Shown: positions 23,344 to 34,157 of the stretch, piece after piece
Numbering within the stretch: the stretch's first letter is position 1
How the letters are laid out: each line of letters opens with the position of its first letter
Assembly (NCBI GenBank): GCA_015183035.1
Contig: JACZZP010000011.1
Span: 1,798,001-1,862,000 of the forward strand
DNA: 64,000 bases
From: Meloidogyne chitwoodi
Lineage: Eukaryota; Nematoda; Chromadorea; Rhabditida; Meloidogynidae
Direction of reading: 5' to 3'
Program-made: the position numbers and the translations under genes
The notes under the pieces: model-generated
Database searches by the model: none
Told to the model about the DNA's origin: nothing
Seen by the model: only the letters and a program-made list of their open reading frames with translations

Positions 23344-26300
23344 ATGAGTCTTGACAATATTGATATGGAACAATTTAACATGGAAGTTGTTGTAAGTTTT
23401 TTTAGAATTTGGTGAAATCTTGACAGGTTTTAATTAATTTATACTAATAAATGAGAGCCAAAATAATTCCTAAACCGGAATAGGATTTTCTTGGCCTAGA
23501 TTATTTTTTTATAGAATCAAAAATCTCTTAGAATTTTTAATTTTTTATTATAGAGTCGTGCTGAATTTGACGCACTTAAGGCTGATTTCAATCTGATGAA
23601 ATTGAAACGAAATATTCTTGCTTATTATTGGAAAAATTCGAAATCAACCGTTGGAGGTAATTGTGGTATATTTTCTAACATTTAATTTTGTCGAAACCAG
23701 TTTTTGAATCAATGGGTTCATTAAAAAGTTTTAAACAAATTTAGAATAAAAACTTTACTATCTTATAATATTTAATCTTGAATTAGTTAATTTTTGTTTT
23801 ACTCTATTCCCCATGTAATTTAATTAAATAACTAGACTTGGAGATCTATAAAATTTTAAAATTCTTTAGTAGAGACAGAAAATACAAATGTGCAGCAGGA
23901 GAAGTTCTTGGTTAAACGAACCACCTTTATTGGTTGTCCAAAGTCTAAAGGGATATGTCCAATTTATGGGTGCAGGTTTGGTAAAACTAATTGGACTGAT
24001 CATTGTCGAAGTGTTCATCCGGAGTTCACTATTAATCTCAATTATATTCTTGCTATTGCCGACAGAGTTTGTTATTTACATTATGTTTTAACTCGAGGTT
24101 TAATTCTCTTATTCATTTGGGTTTTATTTTTATAAAATATTTAGTTAAATGGCATCCAGTTCCAATTACCAAATATTTATTTTCCCAGAAATTCTAAAGT
24201 AGAATGATCATTTACTTTTTTAGTAGATAATCAAGACAAAATAGTTAGTCTACAAAATAGAATTAAGGTATTTACATATCTGGGTTCTTTTCTCATTTGT
24301 ATTAATTTTACTAAAAATTTTTTTAGGTTCAATCATTTTTGGAACAATGTTTTGTCAAAATTGGTTTATGCGCAGTTAATTCTTCTGTTATTTCAAAAAT
24401 TTGTTTATTTGCAGATGAATTTGGTTACCTAAAGTTAGTTCGTTTTTTATTAAAGTTTTGGCTTAAAATTTAGAAATAAATTAACACTTACAGATTTGGA
24501 TTAGAGCGTTTTAATTCTCTTATTTTGGAATTATCTTCAGATGAGTTTAAATTTGGTATTTTTAATATAATTAATGTTTGTCAACATTTATTTATTTAGA
24601 ATTGCCACAAACTTTCACACCCAACAACTGGACATGTTATTGTGATGGCACGAATCTGTTGGGCCCAATTGTTGCAAATTTCTGTGTGTCCAAAAGTATT
24701 GAATTAGTAAGAGCCTGGGGTGTTGGCATTATTTATCTCAATAATGCTAATCTGTGGATTGGAATATATTTTGCGAAGCAGATAAAACAGAATGAATTGC
24801 TGGTCAGTTAACTTAGTTTGAAATGATAGATTTTTTAATATTTATATAAAAAATGTAATTTCTAAAAAATAAATGAGTCAAACCCTTGCATTTATAAAAA
24901 ATAATATGAAATCTCCTTATATTTTTTCAACCAAAATAATTTTCAAATGTATTCAGAAATCTATAGTACGACCATAATATCCCTGGGGATGATCAAAAGT
25001 TTTTCTCAGCGTTTATTTTACAAAAATTTAAGGTTATGACTCGTAAAAAAATAAATAAATCATTTTAATTTTGGCACATATATTAAAATAAATTTCAGGC
25101 TATTGTTTATTCTGAACGTTCCTTATGTGTGTGCTATGAAGATGTCGAAATTGAAATTCCAAAATCAAAAATGGGAAAGATTCTTAGCAATCTCTTAATA
25201 TATTTGCATTTAACTGATGTGAATTTACAAGAGCAGGTTTATCTTTTCAATTTATTTTTTTAATATAACAGTTTAGTAAACTTTATGCAAACATTAAAAC
25301 AAAGAATGAAAACTTTTGTTTTATTTTTGTAATATAAAAGCAAAATGTTTATTAAAAGAGGGCAAATTAGTTAATTCCAAAGATTAAGCCTGTAGAGTTT
25401 CTTCTAAATAAAAACATTAAATTTGGCCTGTTTATAATCGTTTAAGATTTTTTCTATTTTGTAATGTATTTTACAAAATATTAGATTATAGATTCCAACA
25501 AAAGTTAATAATAATATTCTGTTCTAAATTTGCAGCACATAAATTGCTCTGCTAATTTTTTAAACTTTAATTGCCAAAAAATTTATCGCTTTAATAATTA
25601 AAATATATTTTAGTATGTCTTTATTCTTTTTATTTTACAGGGATGTTTTTTCATAGCGAAACACATTGATCTTCAATATAAAGATGGTGTTAAACAATTT
25701 TTGAATCAAATTTGTTCAAACAAGGTAAAATTTTATTTTGGCTGATATAATCGTAAATGATTTTTTCGTTGATATAATAGTGCAAATTTAAAATTTTGAT
25801 TATTTTTCATAAGTCAATACTAAAAATTTTAAACAAATTCGCCTCCACTGGATTTTTGTGCCAACTTAGATTATTTATTTAAATAGCGAAGAAAATTATT
25901 TTTGTTAAAGGCGAAATGCCGTTGTTTTTTATTTTTTAAATATATTTTTGAACAAACTTTTATGTTTTTGTAATTATATTTTGCATAGACTAATGAGTAA
26001 TTTTTAGAAATTATTTAGTATTAAGAACTGATTTATGTAAAAATAATTAAAATTTAAATTAGTATTATTATATTGAAGAAATAATTATCGAGTGATTTTA
26101 ACGAACTCTTAAATAATGAATTAATAAGAATTTACTCGATTTGGCATGTTTTAATGGATATTGAGTTTCTAAAAATTAATAATATAATATTGATTATCAA
26201 GTACAATTAGTAGTATATTTTTTGGATTTTATTAAGAAAATAAAAGTAGTAAAAATTACCATTATCCTATCCAATTGAGTAACTGTTCTATAAGATTTTT

Positions 26301-26634
26301 ATTTTCAAAATTTAAATTTTTTTGAATATTTTATTAATATTTTTTTAACATTTAATAAAACAGGAAAATTTCAAGTTTTGTCAAAAAAACGTGTATAAGG
26401 AACGTTTCCAATATTTAAATAATGGCTTAATCTATCCAAAAAAATTGTATAAGAGCATAGTGAGTTAATTATAATTATTATATAATATTTTAAGTTTTAT
26501 TTTTAAAATATTTATATTTAAGAAAAACTTAAAATTATTTGATTGTAAATATAATCATACATTTTTTAGGAAGGTTTAGCTAAAGTGCTTGGAGTAAACA
26601 TTTTTCCAGCTTTTGTTGTTTCAAAATCTGATTA
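23344..26634 (+). CDS. Multi-exon protein with C2H2-like zinc finger, unrecognised
   Basis: I do not recognise the family. At least eleven exons join in phase from MSLDNIDMEQFNMEVV (23344-23391) and SRAEFDALKADFNLMKLKRN (23554-23656) to the stop at 26634, giving roughly 400 residues. The third exon (23870-24097) carries CPIYGCRFGKTNWTDHCRSV followed by HPE, a C-x4-C...H-x4-H zinc-finger pattern. Downstream exons read VDNQDKIVSLQNRIK, FVKIGLCAVNSSVISKICLF, NNWTCYCDGTNLLGPIV, SKSIELVRAWGVGIIYLNN, AIVYSERSLCVCYEDVEIE, GCFFIAKHIDLQYKDGVKQ and GLAKVLGVNIFPAFVVSKSD. No signal peptide or membrane segment is evident. The small first exon then a charged helix then a finger echoes the gene at 10164, suggesting a related architecture. 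Function unknown. Confidence 0.75.
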
Positions 26635-27064
26635 ATCAGTGAAGGGATTGTTGTTCGGATTTTTAAAAAGAATAATTTCAAAATTTTCAAAAAAGTATTT
26701 TTTAAATGATTGCTTGACTATTTGTTGAAAATAAATCTTTTAAAAATTAATTTTAAAAATTTTAATTATTTTTTGTATAACTTAGCAAGTAGCAGTAGAG
26801 AGAGAAAATTTTCTTTTTTAGGAAAAATAATAGTTTAATCTAAAAAACAAGAAATATTAGGATTCCTGAATTAAAAATAAATATAAATAAATATATATCT
26901 GTCTAATAATAATTTTTAAAAGTATTGAAAAAAAATTCGACAACATCTACTATATGAAAAATCCTAAGCATTTTCCTAATTGTTTTTAAAATGTATAAAA
27001 TGTTCTAAAAAAAATTTGTTACAAATGCACACAAGATAACAAACAAAAATAAAAACATTTCCCA

Positions 27065-27156
27065 ATATACCCGTATTTCCTCGATTAATTACCCTGGGTA
27101 ATTATTGTTTCAACCTGTCGCTGGAGAGGGTAATTAATAGAGGAAATACGGTATAT
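27065..27156. mobile_element. Miniature inverted-repeat element, about 92 bp
   Basis: Left arm atatacccgtatttcctcga (27065) then ttaattaccct pairs with right arm agggtaattaatagaggaaa (27127) then tacggtatat. The 30-bp arms are nearly perfect and the loop is about 31 bp. The TA-rich ends fit a Tc1/mariner-type MITE, but no autonomous relative is present to confirm it. Confidence 0.75.
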
Positions 27157-27508
27157 TAATTTCAAATATGAACTTTCAATTTGTTGTACTCGTTTTTTAA
27201 TTTTTATTTTTTACATAATATTTTTACGAGTACTTGCCCTGGCAAAGGGATAAGAAACTTGAGGCTTCTTTATAGACCGTAGAGGATGAGACGAACAATT
27301 TTTAATTTTAATTTCGATTTTATTTGAAAAATAATTTTACAATTATTTTAAAATAATACCTACCTATATGGATAAAAACAAAATAAATAAATAAATATTA
27401 ATTAATTTTTCAATTCAAAGTTTATTTAGATGCTTAAATATTTTATACATACAAAATACGTGAATATATTATTTTGTTATTTTTTTATATTTATTGGATA
27501 AAATAATA

Positions 27509-27515
27509 TGCACTT
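27509..27515 (+). promoter_or_regulatory. TGCACTT, Mel-DOG-like promoter word
   Basis: The heptamer TGCACTT lies 260 bp upstream of the expansin-like ATG. From memory, TGCMCTT is the Mel-DOG motif reported as enriched upstream of Meloidogyne dorsal-gland effector genes. The match is exact. A function here is inferred. Confidence 0.45.
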
Positions 27516-27610
27516 TGGAAGATTAAAAAAAATATATAGAAAAATGTCTCAGATTTAATATCTGAGTAAATATTTTTGTTAAAAATATTTAAAACTTTTA
27601 AAGGCTAAAA

Positions 27611-27617
27611 AAGTGCA
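27611..27617 (-). promoter_or_regulatory. Second TGCACTT, reverse orientation
   Basis: AAGTGCA on the plus strand is TGCACTT on the minus strand, 158 bp upstream of the expansin-like ATG. With the copy at 27509 it makes two exact matches within 110 bp. Confidence 0.45.
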
Positions 27618-27774
27618 TTTTTAAATATCCATAATATTTTGAAGTTTTAATTAAAATATAAATAAACAAATAAAAATTAAAATCATATAAAAAGACTTTG
27701 AAAATATATAATAATCAACAAATAATTTCTTCTTAAAAAATAAAATTATTTAATAAATTAAAAAAAATTCCAAA

Positions 27775-28216
27775 ATGGTCAATTTTATCAATTATTTTAT
27801 TTTCTTTGTTTTATTAGCTTCTTTAAGCTATAATCAAGGCTGGCAATTAAATAAACCTTTCAAAGGTGATTTCACTTATTATGATGATAAAGGAACGGGT
27901 GCTTGTGGAACTCCTCTTAATGCAGCGAATGAAATGTTGGTAGCCATTAGCCATTTAGAATGGAAAACTCCAAACCCAAATAATGATCCAATTTGTAAAA
28001 ATATTTGTTTAAAAGTTGATTATAAAGGAAAAAGGTAAAAAACATTTTTTTAAATTTAATATTTTAATTTTTTAAAGTGTTAAACTTCGCATAAAAGACA
28101 AATGTCCAGGTTGCGATAAAACTCATGCTGATTTGTCAAAACCAGCATTCCAAAAGCTTGCAGATCTATCGGTTGGACATGTCTACGGTGCTACCTTAAC
28201 ATATGTTAAATGTTGA
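27775..28216 (+). CDS. Secreted expansin-like (double-psi beta-barrel) protein, candidate effector
   Basis: Two exons, 27775-28034 and 28078-28216, encode 132 residues. An N-terminal signal peptide (MVNFINYFIFFVLLASLSYN) precedes a single double-psi beta-barrel domain of the expansin/RlpA/barwin type: GDFTYYDDKGTGACGTPLN, then KDKCPGCDKTHADLSKPAFQ, then LAD and YGATLTYVKC. The GACG and CPGC-x-x-x-H-x-DLS motifs are diagnostic for the fold. Six or more cysteines suggest disulphides. No cellulose-binding module or second expansin domain follows. In plant-parasitic nematodes, secreted proteins of this class loosen or bind plant cell walls and are thought to have been gained by horizontal transfer; papain-inhibitor-like members also exist. 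The presence of an intron fits a domesticated nuclear gene. Fold is confident; activity is inferred. Confidence 0.88.
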
Positions 28217-28974
28217 AATAAAAGGAAGAAAAATAATTTTTTTAAAATTATAGAAAATAGAAAAATACTATTTCTAGTCTAATTCAAATAGATAAACGTT
28301 TCTTTATTATTTAGAACATTTAGTCGTTGATAAATATAGTAAAATTTAAATTATTTTTAACTGGTTATTTTAATTTAAAAATATAAAAAAAGAAATAATA
28401 TTTTAGAAATTAATCTTTTTATTTTATAATTTGCACAATTAAAAGAGAGTAATGAGAACAACACATAAAATAAAAAGTTTTGCGAAAAAGTAAATTTTAA
28501 AAAAATAATAAATTTTTCCAAAATAAAGAAAAATTACAAACTTTTCTAATTTAAATTTAAAAAGAATTAATAATAAAATAAAACGTGGAAAAATAGTGAC
28601 CGAAAGCTTAAAATAATTTTAAAAAAATATTTAATTCTAAAATTTATTATTCTAAAATTCTCTGATTTAAAGTTAATTAAAAATCTAAATTTAAAATTAA
28701 AATTAACTCCGATCACTGAGGCAAAAATTGGAGAAATTTGCCATTTAAAAAATTAAAAAATGTTTAGTTATAATTTTTAGAGCTTTTCTTCCTCATAGGA
28801 AGAATTAAAAAATTATTTGCAAAATCAAATAATATACGGTAGGAGAAAATATTTTTATGAAAAGACATTATTTTTAAATTAATTAAATGGCAATAATTAA
28901 TTATTAAAATAATATATTTATATTTAAATACCGGTTTTATTTTTAATTAATTAATTAATTTAATCTTATTTAAT

Positions 28975-30864
28975 TCAAATAATTTTCTTCAAATTTCCAA
29001 AAAAGAATAAGTAAAACTGTACAATTGCTATAAAAAATAAAATATTCCTTGAATAATTATATTTAATTCCAGATGATCTAATATAAGGACTAGCTTCGGC
29101 AGTTTCCAAAATTGATAAATCATAATCAGTTGTTGTTAAATTATCTAAATAAATTATTTAAATAATTATTTTATTCTAAAAATGCCAAAATGTCAACTTT
29201 TTTAAAAAATTTCAAAATGTCAACTCACTAAAATGACATTTTCTCATATAAACCCCAGCTATTTGCCTTCCCAATGCAGAATATCCCCCAATTAAAGGTT
29301 CCTCTAATAAACAAAGTTGTCCATAGTCCATTTGTTGTCGTAAAAAAGCAAAAACTAATTCCAAAATTCCTCCATTATTTCCTCCCAAAATAAAAACTTG
29401 AGAGGGAGGTATTGGGGCTTTTCCTCCTTCAAGACTAGCAGTTAATCTCATAGGGAATTCAGCCCCCGCACGCATTCTAAATTGAAGCATCTGTGAAGAA
29501 AAGTCTGTTGCTTCAATTTCACTAATTGTTGAATCTACTCCTCTCCCAAATCTGTCCAATGTTCGGAACAGACGACAATCTGTTCCACTAGTTTCATTGT
29601 GTCTGTTCATATTTTCCCATTCTACACAAATATAGTACCATGAAGCTTCTTGTAAATCATTTATTGAAACCTTTAAAAAATTTAAAAAATATATTTTTTT
29701 AATAAAATAAAATTAAGGGTATTTTTATTATAAAGGTAACATTACGGCGAAGCTTATAAAAAAGTCTAATGAAGACCAATTTTCATAAAAATTTGCAGAA
29801 ATATTAAAAAGAGTGTTAACTAAAAAAAAAATAAATTTAAAATTTTTTGGTTTGTTATTTTTTAAGTTATGGCCAAAAATCTAGAAGAGAGATTTTTACG
29901 ATTAAAATTATATATTTTCGCCTATAAATTCACAAACACCAAACCAAAAAATCTGAATTTTTTTTCAAAAATAGTTAAAACATTTGAGAATATTTGTACA
30001 TTAATTTAATAATAGAAGTTCTCGTTTATCCATTTTTATAAGCAAACGACGCAACGTAACGGCTTTTTAATGTTTATTTAGAGAATAAAATTTAATTAAA
30101 AAAATAATAATTTTTTTTAATTAAATAAAATAAATTAGGTCTTTTTAAAAATTAAAAAACTTAAAAAAAAATTATTTAATTAAATTTACTTGTTTATCCT
30201 CATTAACAGAATCTGGATATAAAACTTTTGTTTGAGAAATAAATTCTTCTTTTTGTCTCAAAGGAATAGCTGTTAGATATAATGTAGGTAATAATGTTGG
30301 TGCCATATGATCACGTAGAAAATCATCTCTCAAAATTATACGAAAACCACTTTTGGTTGGATCAACATAATTAATTGCTCTTTTTAATTAATTAAATAAA
30401 TATTAAAAAATAAATTAATATAAAAATATATTTTAATTTTTTTATTAATTTTTAATACCTTTAATATTTTTATAATTTTTTATTAATATAATACACCTAT
30501 TTAATTATTTTAAAATTTAAAATAAAGGTTATATATTTAAAGGTGTCAGTTCATTAAAATAATTATTTTTTTAATTTTATATAAATTATAGAGAGTAATT
30601 TAAATTTTTTAAATTTTTTAAAATTTAAATTAATTTTTTCACAACCCGTAATATATTCCCTTTGTTAAATTTTAATTAAAATAAAACTCACTTTACAGAA
30701 AGAAAAATTCTCTGATTAAATTTAACAGGAGCAAAGCACCTAATAGGTAAAAGAATTAATAAAGGAATTATTTGTTTAAATAATATTCTTTTTATTATTT
30801 TTGTAGTTTTATTAATTAATGAAGAGGAAGAAAATAATTTTTTAGAAATTTTTTGTCTTCTCAT
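28975..30864 (-). CDS. Membrane or secreted protein with conserved Cys domain, unrecognised
   Basis: I do not recognise the family. Reading on the minus strand from 30864, the N-terminus is MRRQKISKKLFSSSSL, then a hydrophobic stretch (IIPLLILLPIRCFAPV) that can act as signal anchor. Middle exons give KSGFRIILRDDFLRDHMAPT and SINDLQEASWYYICVEWEN, followed by GTDCRLFRTLDRFGRGVD; the WYYICVEWE..DCR pattern resembles a fibronectin-III-like strand but this is weak. The main exon (about 29214-29670) continues SQVFILGGNNGGILELVFAF and LIGGYSALGRQIAGVYMRKC. A last exon ends in a second hydrophobic segment (NILFFIAIVQFYLFFGNL) and stop at 28975. The architecture is a single- or double-pass membrane protein of about 300 residues. 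Exon edges at the 5' side are approximate. Confidence 0.65.
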
Positions 30865-32533
30865 TTTTCTAAAAATTAAATAAAATTAATTTTTAAATAA
30901 ATAAATTAATTAAATATTTAATTAAATTAATGAAAATTATGTAATAAATTATTTAAAAAATAAAATATATAGCTTAGAGAGTAAGAGAGTTAATTAAATT
31001 AAATTAAATGGACCTATACCCTCTCCTTTGCTTATTTTTGAACAAATCCAGATTTTGTCTTATAATACTAAAAATATATATAGTTGTCAATTAATTAACT
31101 TAAGTGCTCTTTTCTTCATAAAAATGGAGAAAAAGGGTCAATTTTTTATTATTAATTTTATGCGGGAAATTTTTGAATTTTTCTTTAAATTTTTAAAGTA
31201 AAAAAAAATATTTTAATTATATTTAAAGAAATATGTAGATAGATAAGGAAGAATATTTAGAGATATTTCTGAATTTTTTTATTTTACACACTCCATTTTT
31301 CACAAAAAAATATTTTTTCTTAACTGTCCAATAATAATACCTCAGTACGAAGCTTTTTCTATTATTCATTTAATTATTTTTCATGCTTAGTTTTTCACAC
31401 AATTTAAATAAAATATATATATATTATTTAAATGTGACCTATTCTTGTATTATTTAAGTATATCTCTTCTCTTTTCTCTCAATTAATTAAAAAATGACCA
31501 TTGGTCACTTTTCTTTTTTTATTAAAAATTTATTTCTTTTTTAGCTTTTGTTTCTTTTCTGAATTTGTAATTGAGAAGAAGAGGAAGAAGATATTTTTAA
31601 GAAAATTAAATGAATAAAAATAAAAGAAAATAATAAAAGCTTATATTAAGTGATGGACACATTGACAAGAAAATACTAAATTTATATTAAAAAGATGACA
31701 ATTTTAAAATATATAAATTAATTAAAAATTCATTTTAATTTATTTTAATTTATTTTAAATTCTCTAATAAAAAGACCCTCTCTAATTTAGTAAGAATTTT
31801 AAAAAAAAAGTATTCTCTCAATTTGAAGGCCTCTGTAGAGTTTAAAAATATTAAATTAAAAAAAATATATAAATTAAATTCTCAAATGTTGAAAAATAAA
31901 GGTACCAGTGCTTCTATTAATTTAATTTATTTATTTAAAAATAAATTAATGTTTAGAGAAACAATAAAATATTTAAAAAAATAAAAATAACCCTCTTCTC
32001 TTTTTTTTTTAATTTTACAAAAAAAATAAAAAGTCAAAAATTCAGTTATAAATATATTTATATAGTTAAGCCCCTTTGATTGGCCAAAAATAAAAATAAA
32101 AGAAAAAAATAAAATCTTTTTCGGAAAATAAGGATAAAACCTTCGCGCGTCTTCTCCCTTCCTTTTGGTAGTAATACCCTAGTAATAAATAAAGAGAGGA
32201 ATTGACCGTCAAAACAAAGGGAAAAAATGACAAGAAAATTAAAAAAAAAAAGAAGAAACACAGCAAAGGTGTAAAAGAAAATAAATTTAAAATAAATAAG
32301 AAAGGGATAAGAAGAAGAAAAAATAAAATAAAAAAAAAAGAAGAGATAAGGGGACAGACAAAAATATTATTTTGGGGGGAATAATATTTGTAAATTTTTT
32401 TGCTTGTCAAATTAATTTTTTTTCTTTGTTTTACCGCTAAAACTGACTTAAAAAATATGTAATTTTTTAAAAGAAAATGTTAATAATTAAATAAATAAAT
32501 AAATTATTCTAAAATTATACAAAAAAGACTTAA

Positions 32534-32706
32534 ACTCTCGTTATAAGGACACTTTGAAACTTAGAGAAATAATTTTAAAAAATTTAAAAAATAATAATAA
32601 ATTGGCCGATTCAATAAAAAGGTTCTTCTCTCTTTAAATTAATATTTGGATATATAAGTTAAGACACTCTCTGAGTTATCCCTTTGAGTGTCCTTATAAC
32701 GAGAGT
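32534..32706. mobile_element. Miniature inverted-repeat element, ACTCTCGTTATAAGG ends
   Basis: actctcgttataaggacact at 32534-32553 is matched perfectly by its reverse complement at 32687-32706. Inner bases (ctttga / tttgag) extend the pairing. The centre is AT-rich with ttatcccttt. Flanking bases do not show a clear target duplication. Confidence 0.8.
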
Positions 32707-33994
32707 AAAATAATTTTAAATTTTTTTTAAATTTTTAAATTAAAAATTAAAAATTAAATTTACTTGCTAAATATTAAGGAAAAATATTAAAATATTTAAA
32801 AATAAAAGCCCCAGGTTTATTAATAAATTTTTTATTTCTCTTATAAAATTAATTTATTACTCTAAAAATATTTAAAAAAATAAATTTTATTTTACTCCAT
32901 AAATTTGCCAAAATTAAATTTTGGCAAAACCAAAAAATAAAGATATATTAAGATAAAAATCTCTTTTCGATAAAAATCTAAAAAAATTATTTTATTATTT
33001 TTAAAAATTTAAAAAAAATTAAAAATTTATTTTCTTTCCCATAGGACAGAAAAAAATAAAAATTTTTAATTTTATTTTTAATAAATTAAATTAAAAATAA
33101 ATTAAACTTTTAAAAATTATAATATGCTTATTTAGAATTTTTAAAAAATAAAAAAAAAAATAATTAAAAAAAAAATAAAAAATATTTTTATAATTTAAAA
33201 AGTGCCAAATATAATTGGACTGTTTTTAGCTTTTAGTAAAAAATAAAAATAAATTTTGAGGCACAACTTAAAAAGAAAAAAAGGTTTTTTTTTGTAATAT
33301 TTAAAAAATAATAAAAGAAAAAAAAATAAATTTTTTTTATTTATTTTTAGAAAAATGTTTGGAGTGCCAAAAAATATTAAAAAGAGGGGAAATAATATAT
33401 TTTTAATAAAGAAGAAAATAAATAAATATTAAAAATGAGAAAATATTAAATTAATTTAATTAATTAATTAAATTAGTCAGAAATAAAAAATTAAAAAATA
33501 TTTAAAAAAATATTACTATGCGCGTTCTCTAAACCCAATGGAGGACTTAATTTTAGGAAATAACCTAAAAAATGTTAAAAATAAATAAATAAATAAATAG
33601 AGGAGTGAGACCTTAAAAAAATAAAATTATCAAATTTATTTTTTAAAAAATGTTTCAGGTCAAATAAATAAAAAAGGAGAGATTAACGAACATAAATAAA
33701 ATAAAATAAATAATAAATTGTCAAGAATTCATCTTATATTTAGTAAATATATATTCTTCAATAATACATCATTCTTCCGGTATTTTTAACATCTGCCAAT
33801 GACATAATTTTTAAAATATATTATTATTATTTTTTTAAATTTAAGAAAACAATCAGTCAGATAAAAAATATTTATTTTATAATTTAAAAGTGATATCTCA
33901 AAAATAATATTTATTTTAATTACTAATTATTTTATTCTAAATAGCTAAGCGAAATATTATAAATATTGGATATATATATTAGAGGAGTTATGGA

Positions 33995-34157
33995 CAATGA
34001 TGCAAAAGTTCCGTAGTTCCAGTTCCAGAACTACGGAACTTTTAAATTTCTGGAACTGGTTTGGAACTGGAACTACGGAACTGGTTGATTATTGGAACTA
34101 GAAATGGTCCGGAACTGAAACTAGTTCCGTGGAAATTTTGGAACTTTTGCATCACTG
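33995..34157. mobile_element. hAT-like miniature transposon with 8-bp target duplication
   Basis: Ends are caatgatgcaaaagttcc (left) and the complement of cagtgatgcaaaagttcc (right, ggaacttttgcatcactg). The interior is built from repeated ttccagttcc / gaactacggaac words. Flanks are gttatgga (33987-33994) and gttaagga (34158-34165), matching at 7 of 8 bases. A CAGTG-type terminus with an 8-bp duplication is characteristic of hAT elements. No transposase is encoded. Confidence 0.85.

Larger units (their letters stand above)
26635..27774. promoter_or_regulatory. Intergenic region upstream of expansin-like gene
   Basis: About 1.1 kb with no open frame of note. It contains a small inverted-repeat element (27065-27156) and two copies of the word TGCACTT (27509-27515 on +; 27611-27617 on -), treated separately below. 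Confidence 0.55.

Noticed and set aside
32058..32410. Minus-strand frames of 67 and 114 codons and a plus-strand frame at 32202
   Set aside because: They arise from a purine-only tract; the translations are nearly pure F/L or K/R/E and have no splice or start context.
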